Positions 50,243 to 59,046 of a stretch of DNA of 64,000 nucleotides are shown here, one piece after another. The translations under genes and the position numbers were made by a program. Position 1 is the stretch's first letter, and every line of letters begins with the position of its first letter. The notes under the pieces are model-generated. The model did no database searches. It had not been told where the DNA came from and saw only the letters and a list, made by a program, of their open reading frames with translations. The stretch is from CAWEQW01 sp963811365 (lineage in GTDB: Bacteria > Actinomycetota > Actinomycetes > Propionibacteriales > Nocardioidaceae). The stretch covers positions 186,001-250,000 of the forward strand of contig CAWEQW010000008.1 in assembly GCA_963811365.1 (NCBI GenBank). Reading direction: 5' to 3'.

Positions 50243-51004
50243 TCATCCCGACTCACAGACGCAGAGCTGGATCGCCGCATCTGCGGTGAACGGTTGACCG
50301 GACCAGTCGCCGAAGCGCTCGACAAGCCGAAGCTCACCCAGGGAGAGCAGCAGTGGCAGCTCCTGAGGGAAGATGCTCCTGAGCGCGAGCGGTGCGACGA
50401 GGAAGTCGGGCTCGACGTCGGTGGAGAAGTGCCACGTCCCGCGGGTCACCTGCGCGGCAGCATCGTAGGTCTCGACGACGTCAACCCTCACGTCGCCGCG
50501 GTCGGGATCCGCGAACGACAACGCATCGCGGGTGCGTCGGACGCCGTCGGCATCGGCAAGGAAACGTACGTTCGGGTTGAACACGTCGAAGACGAAGCGC
50601 GCTCCGGGTGCCAGATGCGCTCGCACGGATCGAAGGCAGCTGAGCAGATCGGCAGCCTCATGCAGGTGGAGCAATGAGTTGCCGGCGATGAACACGAGGT
50701 CGAACGTGCGGCCGAGGTCGAAGTCACGCATGTCGCCCTGCACCCACTCCACGGCCAGCGCGCGCTCGTCCGCCTTGCGCTGAGCTTCGGTGAGCATGTC
50801 CGACGAGAGTTCCAGGCCGGTGCACGGATGCCCGTCGGAGGCGATCGGGATCAGCTTGTGCCCGGTGCCGCACCCGAGCTCCAAGACAGTCCCGCTCTGC
50901 CGATCCGCCTCGGCCCTGTAGAAGTCCACGGCCGGCTCGCCACCCGGGAACAACCGGTCGTACAGCCTCGCATCCGAGTAGAACCGTTCACTCATGAAGC
51001 GCAC
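50243..51004 (-). CDS. class I SAM-dependent methyltransferase
   Basis: A 253-residue enzyme. YDRLFPGGEPAVDFY, then VLELGCGTGHKLIPIA (motif I, ~41-56), TGLELSSDML (motif II), WVQGDMRDFDL and FDLVFIAGNSLLHL (motif IV). The second half is a beta-rich domain found in small-molecule methyltransferases of the Methyltransf_25 type. ATG 50995 (MSERFYSDARL) is a plausible alternative start. Substrate unknown. Confidence 0.82.
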   Translation of the reverse strand: MRFMSERFYSDARLYDRLFPGGEPAVDFYRAEADRQSGTVLELGCGTGHKLIPIASDGHPCTGLELSSDMLTEAQRKADERALAVEWVQGDMRDFDLGRTFDLVFIAGNSLLHLHEAADLLSCLRSVRAHLAPGARFVFDVFNPNVRFLADADGVRRTRDALSFADPDRGDVRVDVVETYDAAAQVTRGTWHFSTDVEPDFLVAPLALRSIFPQELPLLLSLGELRLVERFGDWSGQPFTADAAIQLCVCESG

Positions 51005-51096
51005 CCTCCCACTGCCTCTACTCCACCCGCCCGCACATCGGCTGCTCCCAGATGCATAAACGCGGCAGTACGTCGGCTAAGGGCTGATCGGTCGGC

Positions 51097-51366
51097 TCAT
51101 GAAGACGGCGTGTCGGCCCCTGGCCGGTCCCCATACTGCGTCTGATCGAGCCCGACGAGACGGAAGCCCATCCGCTCGTAGGCTCGAATCGCCGGAACGT
51201 TGTCTGTCTGCGTCTCCAGCCACAGGTGTTGGGCACCTACCGCAGACTCGACCCACGCCAACCGGCCTTCCTCCAACCGCAGATCTGCCACGGAGTGCAC
51301 CTCCGTCGCCACATCGAGTGCAGCCACGGACCTGCGGTCGGAGGGCTCGTAGGGTCGCGTCAGCAC
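51097..51366 (-). pseudogene. GNAT acetyltransferase with internal deletion (streptothricin acetyltransferase-like)
   Basis: Only 89 codons. The first ~40 (RPYEPSDRRSVAALD) match the beginning and the last ~45 (LWLETQTDNVPAIRAYERMGFRLVGLDQTQYGD) the end of SatA-like GNAT proteins, which are about 170-180 residues long. The central part with the acetyl-CoA-binding R/QxxGxG/A motif is missing, so it cannot bind acetyl-CoA normally. An in-frame deletion of roughly 80-90 codons is inferred. Confidence 0.7.
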
Positions 51367-51429
51367 GGTGTCACGTCACGACCGGTCCTCACCGAGGTGC
51401 ACGTGCGACTGTGCGGGCATCTCCCCACG

Positions 51430-52701
51430 TCAGGACGTGGTGCCGGTCAGAGCGGAGCCCTTCTTCCACTGCGCGAACGACTCGTTCCAGTCGCCGTAGC
51501 CGTTCGTCAGCGTCATCTGCCGGTCGCTGCCGGTCACCTCGACGACGTCACCGATCTTGGTCAGGTTGTAGAGCCACGCGGCGTTCGAGGTGCTCATTCC
51601 CACGCATCCGTGGCTGACGTTGGCCACTCCCTGGTAGCCGACCGACCATGGCGCGGCGTGCAGGAACTCCCCGGAGTACGTGACCCGCATGGCGTACTCG
51701 ACGTCGCTCAGGTCGTAGTAGTTCGGCGAGCTCTTGGAGATCCCGACCGTGCTGGCGTCCATGTGCTGGTGGCGCGCCTTCTCGATGATCACCTTGATGC
51801 CCGAACGGGTGGTGAAGCCGGGCTTGCCGGACGTGACGGGGATCGTCCGCAGCAGCGAGCCGTTGCGGTAGACCTTCAGCTGGTGCGTGGCGATGTTGAC
51901 CCGGCTGATCGTCGCCGAGCCGATGTGGAAGGTGCTGGTCCGGCTGAGCTGGCCGTAGATGCCCTTGCCGGCGGGGATGCTGTTGATGTCCGCCTTCACG
52001 GTCACCTTGGTGCCGGGCTTCCAGTAGTGCGCGGGACGCCAGTGCACCTCGTTGCCGCTGATCCAGTGCCAGGCGCCGGCCTGCGCGGGCGACGTCTGGA
52101 CGGACAGGTGACGCTCGATCGAGGCGCGGTCGGTCACGGGCACGTCGAAGCGGACGATCACCGGCATGCCGATGCCCACGGTCTGACCGGCGAGCGGCGC
52201 GAAGCTCGGGTAGGTCTGCTGATCGAGCGTCAGCGCCTCGGTGCGGAACCGGCTGTCCTGCGACGTCTTCAGGCCGTGCCTGTCGACCGCGACGGCGCGC
52301 ACCCGATAGCTCGTCCCGGGCTCCAGGCGGTCGGTCGCCGTCCACGTGGCCTGGTCTGTGGACAGCCGGCCGTGCACGGTCCGTCCGTGAGCCGTTGAGA
52401 CCTCCACCGAGCCGAACGTGCCCTTGTCGGCGCGCAGCACCAGCGTCTTGGAGACCGGCACCGTCGCCGAGCTGGCGGGGATGTTGGTCGCGACCGAGGC
52501 CACCGACGTCGCCGGGACCGCGTTCGTGGACGGCGCCGCCACGCTGTCGTCGCTCCGGGGCGCAGCGGTGCCCGACGACGTCACCGAGCAGCCGGCTGCG
52601 GCCGCGGACACGGCGAGTGCCGCCACGGCGGCGGCACTGGTACGCCGATACCGGCGCAAGGCATGCGGAAGACGCTTGGACATGGATTCCCCTCGAAGCA
52701 C
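51430..52701 (-). CDS. L,D-transpeptidase lipoprotein
   Basis: A 423-residue enzyme that makes 3-3 peptidoglycan crosslinks. ATG 52683 (MSKRLPHALR) is the more likely start. The lipoprotein signal peptide ends in AAAAGC (lipobox). Two Ig-like domains (~80-270) precede the YkuD catalytic domain (~270-395) with GISKSSPNYYD, FLHAAPWS and SHGCVGMS, where Cys is the nucleophile. The layout follows the mycobacterial Ldt type. It is secreted and anchored on the outer face. Monocistronic. Confidence 0.92.
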   Translation of the reverse strand: MLRGESMSKRLPHALRRYRRTSAAAVAALAVSAAAAGCSVTSSGTAAPRSDDSVAAPSTNAVPATSVASVATNIPASSATVPVSKTLVLRADKGTFGSVEVSTAHGRTVHGRLSTDQATWTATDRLEPGTSYRVRAVAVDRHGLKTSQDSRFRTEALTLDQQTYPSFAPLAGQTVGIGMPVIVRFDVPVTDRASIERHLSVQTSPAQAGAWHWISGNEVHWRPAHYWKPGTKVTVKADINSIPAGKGIYGQLSRTSTFHIGSATISRVNIATHQLKVYRNGSLLRTIPVTSGKPGFTTRSGIKVIIEKARHQHMDASTVGISKSSPNYYDLSDVEYAMRVTYSGEFLHAAPWSVGYQGVANVSHGCVGMSTSNAAWLYNLTKIGDVVEVTGSDRQMTLTNGYGDWNESFAQWKKGSALTGTTS

Positions 52702-52850
52702 AGATCAGATGCTGCTCCAGCCTAACAAGGGAACCGGCCAGTCCCATAAAGGCGTACGAGGGTCCGGATCACGTTCCGGTCACAACCCAGAAGGGCTGAA
52801 TGCTCACAATCCGACCCAACTCGGGCCGGAAGAAGCCACCGACGATGCCG

Positions 52851-53249
52851 TCAGTGGGCGTGCTCCCCCGTGTAGTACTCGTAGATCCAGCCGCAGAGCG
52901 CGAGCACGCCGAGTCCGGCGCCGATCAGGAACAGCCACCAGGCGCCCATCGCCACCCCGAACACGCTCAGCCCCAGCGTGGACGCGCACCACAGCGGCCA
53001 CCAGCTGAACGGCGGGAAGAAGCCGAGCTCACCCGCACCGTCCGCGATCTCCGCGTCCTTCCGGTCCTCCGGACGAGGCTGCATCTTCGAGGCGTGGAAG
53101 CCGAGGTAGAACGTCACGAGAATCGCCAGCAGGGCCGTCATCGTGAGTGCGGCCGTGCCGGTCGGATCCTGGGCGATGAACCAGTACGCCGGCGCCACCA
53201 GCACGAAGAAGATGGCGCAGATGCCGAAGATCCAGGTTTCGGCCTTCAT
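52851..53249 (-). CDS. ctaF: cytochrome c oxidase subunit IV (actinobacterial CtaF)
   Basis: A 132-residue protein with four membrane helices (WIFGICAIFFVLVAPAYWFI, ALTMTALLAILVTFYLGFHA, a pair near the C-terminus). FPPFSWWPLW is typical of actinobacterial CtaF. ATG 53249 overlaps the ctaD stop (TGATG). Structural subunit of the aa3 oxidase. Confidence 0.92.
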   Translation of the reverse strand: MKAETWIFGICAIFFVLVAPAYWFIAQDPTGTAALTMTALLAILVTFYLGFHASKMQPRPEDRKDAEIADGAGELGFFPPFSWWPLWCASTLGLSVFGVAMGAWWLFLIGAGLGVLALCGWIYEYYTGEHAH

Positions 53250-55042
53250 CAGTGCTCCTCGCGCTTGCCGTGAATGTCCTCGGCCGCCGCAGAGGCCTCC
53301 CCGCCGGTCTGCTCGTCGAGGTGAGCCTGCCGACCCTGCACGGAGGGTGCGTCGGCGGTCTCGTTCTCCTCGTCCAGGCCACCCTCCTCGGCCATCTCGA
53401 GCGCAGCGACCTCGGGGTGATGCAGGTCGAAGGCCGGCGACTCCGAGCGGATCCGCGGGATCGAGACGAAGTTGTGACGCGGAGGCGGCGACGAGGTCGC
53501 CCACTCCAGGGACCGCCCCCAGCCCCACGGGTCGTCGATGCCGACGTTCTCGGTCCGCGACGTCTTGTAGACGTTGTAGAGGAACGGCAGCGTCGACGCG
53601 GCGAGCAGGAAGGCGCCGATCGTGGAGATCTGGTTCAACGTGGTGAAGCCGTCGCTCGGCAGGTAGTCGGCGTAGCGCCGGGGCATCCCCTCGACGCCCA
53701 GCCAGTGCTGGACCAGGAAGGTGGTGTGGAAGCCCACGAACAACAGCCAGAAGTGCACCTTCCCGAGCCGCTCGTCGAGCATCTTCCCGGTCATCTTCGG
53801 CCACCAGAAGTAGAAGCCGCCGAACATCGCGAACACCACGGTGCCGAACACCACGTAGTGGAAGTGCGCCACCACGAAGTAGGAGTCCGAGACGTGGAAG
53901 TCCAGCGGCGGGCTCGCGAGGATCACGCCGGTCAGTCCGCCGAACAGGAAGGTCACCAGGAAGCCGAGCACCCACAGCATCGGGGTGTCGAACGAGATGG
54001 ACCCGCCCCACATCGTGCCGATCCAGTTGAAGAACTTGACCCCGGTCGGTACGGCGATCAGGAAGGTCATGCCCGAGAAGAACGGCAGGTCGACAGCGCC
54101 GGTGACGAACATGTGGTGTGCCCACACCGCCACCGAGAGCACCGCGATGGTGACGGTCGCGGCCACCAGGCCGACGTACCCGAACACCGGCTTGCGGCTG
54201 AACACCGGGAGGATCTCGGTCACGATGCCGAAGAACGGCAGCGCGATGATGTACACCTCGGGGTGGCCGAAGAACCAGAAGAGGTGTTGCCAGAGGATCG
54301 GACCACCGCTGGCGGCGTCGTAGACGTGTGCGCCGAGCGAGCGGTCGGCCTCGAGCATCAGCAGCGCGCCGGCCAGGATGGGGAACGCGATCAGCACCAG
54401 CAGGCTGGTGACCAGCGTGTTCCAGACGAAGATCGGCATCCGGAACATCGTCATTCCCGGAGCCCGCATGCAGATGATCGTGGTGATGAAGTTGACCGCG
54501 CCGAGGATGGTGCCGAGACCGGCCATCCAGATGCCCATCACCCACAGGTCACCGCCGACGCCCGGCGAGCGCACCGAGTCCGACAGCGGCGTGTAGACCG
54601 TCCAGCCGAAGTCGGCCGCGCCCTGCGGGGTCAGGAAGCCGGACGCGGCGATCAGGCCGCCGAACAGGAACAGCCAGTAGCTGAACATGTTGAGCCGCGG
54701 GAACGCGACGTCGGGCGAGCCGATCTGCAGCGGCATGATGACGTTGGCGAACCCGAAGAACAACGGCGTCGCGAACAGCAGCAGCATGATCGTGCCGTGC
54801 ATCGTGAACAGCTGGTTGTACAGCTCGTCGTTCACGATCTGCTGACCCGGGAAGGCGAGCTCCGAGCGGATCAGCAGGGCCATGATGCCGCCGATCAGGA
54901 ACCAGGCGAACGACGTACCCAGGTAGAGCTTGCCGATGACCTTGTGGTCGGTCGTGGTGAGGACCTTGACGATCTGCTGCCCGAGCGTCTTGCGCTCCGT
55001 GCGCTGGAATGGCCGTGTGGCCTCGAATGCCGCACCGCTCAC
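53249..55042 (-). CDS. ctaD: cytochrome c oxidase subunit I
   Basis: The 597-residue catalytic subunit with twelve membrane helices holding haem a and the haem a3-CuB centre. FTMHGTIML has a haem a ligand, FFGHPEVYIIALP contains the CuB His and the His-Tyr crosslink pair, WAHHMF gives two CuB His, and VVAHFHYV the haem a3 and a ligands. GTG 55042 overlaps the ctaC stop (GTGA). A hydrophilic tail (~540-597, Glu-rich) is usual in actinobacteria. Confidence 0.95.
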   Translation of the reverse strand: MSGAAFEATRPFQRTERKTLGQQIVKVLTTTDHKVIGKLYLGTSFAWFLIGGIMALLIRSELAFPGQQIVNDELYNQLFTMHGTIMLLLFATPLFFGFANVIMPLQIGSPDVAFPRLNMFSYWLFLFGGLIAASGFLTPQGAADFGWTVYTPLSDSVRSPGVGGDLWVMGIWMAGLGTILGAVNFITTIICMRAPGMTMFRMPIFVWNTLVTSLLVLIAFPILAGALLMLEADRSLGAHVYDAASGGPILWQHLFWFFGHPEVYIIALPFFGIVTEILPVFSRKPVFGYVGLVAATVTIAVLSVAVWAHHMFVTGAVDLPFFSGMTFLIAVPTGVKFFNWIGTMWGGSISFDTPMLWVLGFLVTFLFGGLTGVILASPPLDFHVSDSYFVVAHFHYVVFGTVVFAMFGGFYFWWPKMTGKMLDERLGKVHFWLLFVGFHTTFLVQHWLGVEGMPRRYADYLPSDGFTTLNQISTIGAFLLAASTLPFLYNVYKTSRTENVGIDDPWGWGRSLEWATSSPPPRHNFVSIPRIRSESPAFDLHHPEVAALEMAEEGGLDEENETADAPSVQGRQAHLDEQTGGEASAAAEDIHGKREEH

Positions 55043-55924
55043 GATCCCGCTCCGTTCTCGTTCCGGTCGCCCTTCTGGACCTTCTTCACCAGGCCGTACA
55101 CCTGGTCCGCCCTGGAGCCGCCGAGCGCCAGCCCGGTGTTGCCGGCGGCCTCGAGGCGCCGCAGGTAGCGCGCGTACTGGGGGGCGGTCACCACCCGCAC
55201 GTTGAACAGCATCCGGGAGTGGTAGGTGCCGCACAGCTCGGCACAACGCCCGTCGAACCTGCCCAGCCGCGTCGGTGTGAGCTCGAAGGTGTTCCGCCGT
55301 CCTGGGATCACGTCCATCTTCTCCAGGAAGGCGGGCACCCAGAACGAGTGGATCACGTCAGGAGAGGTGAGCACGAACTTCACCGACCTGTTGACCGGCA
55401 GCACCAGGGTCGGCTGGTACGCGGGGGTGCCGGAGTCGAAGACGGTCGTGTGACCGCCGAGGGCCGGGTCCCGCACGTAGTTGAACGTCCAGGACCACTG
55501 CTGCCCCACCACGTGGACGGTGTGGTCGACGTGGCGGGACGTCGGCGCGCACCTTGTCCTGGGTGTTCACGGTGAAGTAGAAGAACACCACCACCATGAT
55601 CACCGGGAACACGGTGTAGAGGATCTCGATCGGCAGGTTGTAGCGGGTCTGCACGGGGATCTCGTCGTCGCTGCGCCGACGGAACTTGAACGCGGCGTAG
55701 CCGATCAGCCCCCACACCAGGACGCCGACGCAGATCGCTGCGATCCAGGCGCCCTGCCAGAGGTGGTAGATGTACGGCGCCCGGTTGCTGGCCGGCTCCG
55801 GCATCGCAAGACGCTTGATCTGGTTCGTGTCAGCCGTCGAGCACGCACTGACCATCAACAAGCCCGAGATCGCCACGACACCAAGTACCGCCCGGCGTAC
55901 GCGCTTGGGGAGGTGCAGACCCAC
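55039..55924 (-). pseudogene. ctaC: cytochrome c oxidase subunit II with a one-base frameshift
   Basis: GTG 55924, behind AGAGAGG, starts a lipoprotein signal (AISGLLMVSAC) and two membrane helices (GAWIAAICVGVLVWGLIGY, ILYTVFPVIMVVVFFYFTV) in one frame. After NTQDKVRA the conserved continuation VGQQWSWTFNYV and the copper site CAELCGTYHSRM are in another frame. Length is 886 bases, one more than a multiple of three; the extra base lies near 55536-55552. CuA accepts electrons for the oxidase, so a broken gene would disable the enzyme. Sequence error is the simpler reading. Confidence 0.85.
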
Positions 55925-56114
55925 GAACGAGCCTCTCTCTGAAAAGTGACGGACAGCGAGAACCCTACTACCCGGGTATCCCCCGACAGCGGCTAGGTCG
56001 GTCGGCCGGTTCGTGGCCGTCGCCGCCCCCGTCGAGACCGTGGAAGCACGCCGCAGGGCGGCCCGGACCAGCCCGCCTCGCCCGCCCACGGCGCGCCGGC
56101 CGATGTGGACAGGG

Positions 56115-57101
56115 TCAGGGACGGGCGGTGCGGACGAGGCGGGCGATGTCCTCGGCGGCCTCGTCGCCGTACGCCGCGGCGAAGCGGCGCACGAAAGCAG
56201 CCTGGTGCAGGGTGTACTCCTGGGTGCCGACCTTCTCCACGACGTGGACCGCGAGCAGGCAGCCGAGCTGGGCCGCGCGCTCCAGCGACAGGCCCCACTC
56301 CAGCGCGGCCATGAACCCGGCCCGGAAGGCGTCGCCGACACCGGTGGGCTCCACCTTGGCGACCTCGGGCACGGCGGCGACGGTGATCGGCTCCTGGCCC
56401 TGCCGCTCGACCCGGACCCCCTCGCCGCCGAGGGTGACCACCCAGGTGCCGACCCGCTCGAGGATCTCGCCGGGCGACCAGCCGGTCTTCTTCGCGATCA
56501 GCGCGGACTCGTACTCGTTGCTGAACAGGATCGCGGCACCGTCGACGAGCTCGCGGATCATCTCGCCGTCGCCGAACGCGAGCTGCTGGGAGGGGTCGGC
56601 GATGAACGGGTAGCCGCGGTCGCGGGACTCCTGGGTGTGCCGCAGCATCGCCTCGGGGTCGTTGGGGCCGACCAGCACGTAGTCCGCACCGCCGACCCGC
56701 TCCGCGATCGGCGCCAGCTCGATCTCGCGCGCCTCGCTCATCGCGCCGGCGTAGAACGACGCGATCTGCGCCATCGTCGAGTCGTTGGTGCACACGAAGC
56801 GGGCGGTGTGCCGGGTCTGGGAGACGTGCACCGCCGAGCAGTCGACGTTGTGCCGTTCGAGCCAGGCGCGGTAGTCGACGAAGTCCTCGCCCACGGCACC
56901 CACCAGCACCGGCCTGAGCCCCAGGCAGCCGAGCCCGAAGCTGATGTTCGCCGCGCAGCCGCCCCGTCGTACCTGGAGGTCGTCGACGAGGAACGACAGG
57001 GCGATCTTGTCGAGCTGGTCGACGACGAGGGAGTCGGAGAACCGGCCCGGGAACGTCATCAGGTGGTCGGTCGCGATGGAGCCGGTGACGAGGAGGGGCA
57101 C
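56115..57101 (-). CDS. adoK: PfkB-family carbohydrate/adenosine kinase
   Basis: A 328-residue ribokinase-fold enzyme. GSIATDHLMTFPGRFSDS opens the fold, RRGGCAANISFGLGCLG is the GG substrate motif, and EPTGVGDAFRAGFMAAL (~255-271) carries the anion hole and catalytic Asp. The order next to ctaC and hesB matches Rv2202c, reported as an adenosine kinase in M. tuberculosis (recalled). It salvages adenosine to AMP if so; other sugars cannot be excluded. Confidence 0.85.
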   Translation of the reverse strand: MPLLVTGSIATDHLMTFPGRFSDSLVVDQLDKIALSFLVDDLQVRRGGCAANISFGLGCLGLRPVLVGAVGEDFVDYRAWLERHNVDCSAVHVSQTRHTARFVCTNDSTMAQIASFYAGAMSEAREIELAPIAERVGGADYVLVGPNDPEAMLRHTQESRDRGYPFIADPSQQLAFGDGEMIRELVDGAAILFSNEYESALIAKKTGWSPGEILERVGTWVVTLGGEGVRVERQGQEPITVAAVPEVAKVEPTGVGDAFRAGFMAALEWGLSLERAAQLGCLLAVHVVEKVGTQEYTLHQAAFVRRFAAAYGDEAAEDIARLVRTARP

Positions 57102-57192
57102 GATGGGGCCTCACGGGCTGGGGGACGGGGCTGCGTCTAGACACGCGGCACCCTACCGGTCGGTACCCCGCAGCACCGCCGGGGGCAAGGCC

Positions 57193-57198
57193 TAGCGT
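57193..57198 (+). promoter_or_regulatory. -10 box for a leaderless small gene
   Basis: TAGCGT ends 7 bases before ATG 57206 and overlaps the earlier GTG (57197), which favours 57206 as the start. Confidence 0.5.
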
Positions 57199-57205
57199 GA
57201 CGTGC

Positions 57206-57457
57206 ATGACGTACCTGCGGCGAGCCTACGACGACGCATCGTCTCCCGCCGAGATGACCGCCGACTGCCACGCTGTGGAGGCCGCGCTCCGGCTGCCTTC
57301 GCTCCCTCCGGTGTCCACCCGCACCTCGCGCGCCGTGGTGCGGCCGGCACCCAGCCTGCTCTTCGACGACTACCCCCGCGACGTCCGCAAGCCCGAGATC
57401 ACGGTGAGCGCGGCCGCGGCGCGGCTGGCGGCCGCGATGCACCTGCATCTGCACTGA
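57206..57457 (+). CDS. small protein of unknown function
   Basis: 83 residues (MTYLRRAYDDASSPAEM ... LHLH). The first half is polar, and the second half has an Ala-rich amphipathic stretch (AAAARLAAAMHLHL). No domain is recognised. The promoter layout decides the start. It may be a regulatory or structural small protein; nothing in the context suggests more. Confidence 0.55.
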   Translation: MTYLRRAYDDASSPAEMTADCHAVEAALRLPSLPPVSTRTSRAVVRPAPSLLFDDYPRDVRKPEITVSAAAARLAAAMHLHLH

Positions 57458-57528
57458 GCCTGCGACGCGCCACAGGTCCGCCGGTCGGCCTGCGGGCGTT
57501 GTCGGCGGCGGGTGCCACACTGCGGACC

Positions 57529-57852
57529 GTGGACCTGGAGACGTTCGACAGGCTGGCGACCTCGTTCGCGGGCGTCCGGCGCACCTCCGCGGGCGGGCGC
57601 GCTCGGTGGCAGTACCACGGTCGGCTCGTTGCCCGTGAGCTCGACGCGACGCACGTCGTCGTGCGTGCGTCGTTCGACGTCCGCGACGCGCTGCTGCACC
57701 AGCACCCCGACGTCTTCTCGGTCCCGGCCAGGTTCGCCAAGCACATGATGGTCGTCGCCACCATCGATGCCGGCGACGACGACGCTGTCGAGGACGCGGT
57801 GGGGTCGGCGTGGCGGCTCCAGGCGCACGGCGACCTCGGCTCCGGAGGCTGA
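57529..57852 (+). CDS. MmcQ/YjbR family protein
   Basis: 107 residues from GTG 57529. FDRLATSFAGVRRTSAGGRARWQYHGRLVAREL and the later FSVPARFAKHMMVVATI match the MmcQ/YjbR fold (single small alpha-beta domain, proposed to bind DNA). The gene stands alone between two small hypothetical genes. Function is unknown in all members I can recall. Confidence 0.75.
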   Translation: MDLETFDRLATSFAGVRRTSAGGRARWQYHGRLVARELDATHVVVRASFDVRDALLHQHPDVFSVPARFAKHMMVVATIDAGDDDAVEDAVGSAWRLQAHGDLGSGG

Positions 57853-57943
57853 GCATGTCGGGCGGTGTCCGCGCGGCGCGGGTTCGCCCTGCGCCGACGC
57901 GCAGCGTCGGGAACCGGTTACTCCCCTCCCGCGTCGGACCACC

Positions 57944-58465
57944 ATGACGAACGACACGCGTACGGCAGTCCGCTGGATCCCGGCGGTGGTGGTCCTCGTC
58001 GTCGCCGCGCTGCTCCTCGGCGGCTGGTGGCTGACCCGCCCGGGGGACGCCAGCAGCCAGCCGACCCCGGGGGGCGCGGCTCCGCCGGGGGGCTCGGGCG
58101 GCTCCGGGGGGCCCGCATCGCCGGCTCCCAAGCCGTCGGCGCGCCCGCTCGCGGTCTCGGTGACCGGCTACCGGGTCGTCGGCTCCCAGCGGCTCGTTCT
58201 CGAGTACGCCATCGGGCTGCCGCGCTGCGACGGGGTGCTCGCACCGCCCCAGGTCGCCGAGACGTCCACGACCGTGACCGTCACCCTGCACCGCATCCCG
58301 GTGCCGGTCCCGCCGCAGACCGCCTGCCCGCAGCTCGCGATGATCAAGACCGTCGAGGTGCCCCTGCGCTCCCCGCTCGGTGGTCGGACCGTGCGGGACG
58401 GCTCGCTCGGCACCGTCGTGCCGCCGGGCACGGCGAGCACCCCGGGCGCGACCCCGCTCCAGTGA
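57944..58465 (+). CDS. membrane-anchored secreted protein of unknown function
   Basis: 173 residues. An N-terminal anchor (WIPAVVVLVVAALLLGGWWLT, ~10-31) is followed by a Gly/Pro/Ser-rich linker (~32-68) and a compact domain of ~100 residues with two cysteines (PRCDGVLA and TACPQLA) that probably form a disulfide outside the membrane. No known family recognised. It is followed by a strong terminator. Confidence 0.65.
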   Translation: MTNDTRTAVRWIPAVVVLVVAALLLGGWWLTRPGDASSQPTPGGAAPPGGSGGSGGPASPAPKPSARPLAVSVTGYRVVGSQRLVLEYAIGLPRCDGVLAPPQVAETSTTVTVTLHRIPVPVPPQTACPQLAMIKTVEVPLRSPLGGRTVRDGSLGTVVPPGTASTPGATPLQ

Positions 58466-58486
58466 GCGGTCGCCCCCCGCACGGCA

Positions 58487-58518
58487 CGAGGCCCCCACCG
58501 GTCACGGTGGGGGCCTCG
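58487..58518. terminator. strong terminator between convergent genes
   Basis: A perfect 14-base stem CGAGGCCCCCACCG / CGGTGGGGGCCTCG with a GTCA loop, 22 bases after the 57944 gene and 56 bases beyond the hesB stop; probably serves both strands. Confidence 0.9.
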
Positions 58519-58574
58519 GCCACGCAGGCATCGCCCGAGCGGCCGTCGACACGACGGCGCCGCGGGAGGCAGGC

Positions 58575-58940
58575 TCAGTGGAAGGAGTCGCCGCAGGCGC
58601 AGGAGCCGGTGGCGTTCGGGTTGTCGATCGTGAAGCCCTGCTTCTCGATCGTGTCCACGAAGTCGATCACCGCGCCGTTGAGGTACGGCGAGCTCATCCG
58701 GTCCACGACGACGGACACGCCGTTGAAGTCGGTGACGGTGTCCCCGTCGAGGTTCCGCTCGTCGAAGAACAGCTGGTAGCGCAGCCCGGAGCAGCCGCCG
58801 GGCTGGACCGCGATCCGGAGTGCGAGGTCGTCGCGGCCCTCCTGGTCGAGAAGGCTCTTGACCTTGGTGGCGGCCACGTCACTGAGGTTGATGCCGTCGG
58901 TGCGGATCTCGGTCTGGGCGGTGTCGACCTGCTCGGTCAT
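58575..58940 (-). CDS. A-type iron-sulfur carrier (HesB/IscA/ErpA family)
   Basis: 121 residues. VKSLLDQEGRDDLALRIAVQPGGCSGLRYQLFFDE supplies the first conserved Cys, and GSCACGDSF the C-terminal CxC pair. The three cysteines hold a 2Fe-2S or 4Fe-4S cluster for delivery to apoproteins. Position beside adoK and the glycerate kinase matches Rv2204c (recalled). Confidence 0.93.
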   Translation of the reverse strand: MTEQVDTAQTEIRTDGINLSDVAATKVKSLLDQEGRDDLALRIAVQPGGCSGLRYQLFFDERNLDGDTVTDFNGVSVVVDRMSSPYLNGAVIDFVDTIEKQGFTIDNPNATGSCACGDSFH

Positions 58941-59046
58941 GGATGTGCTCCCCATCGGCGTCGAGGCTGGGTGGTGCGAACTGTTCGGTGGTTCCGGGTT
59001 CAATGGTCGCACACCGCGCCGGATTCCCAAGTCGATCCGCAGCGGA

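Noticed and set aside
53252..55168. A long plus-strand frame opposite ctaD
   Set aside because: His/Arg/Glu-rich shadow of ctaD in the complementary frame; no domain and no promoter.
55530..55555. Programmed ribosomal frameshifting in ctaC
   Set aside because: No slippery heptamer or downstream structure is evident, and other single-base shifts in the window point to sequence error or mutation.
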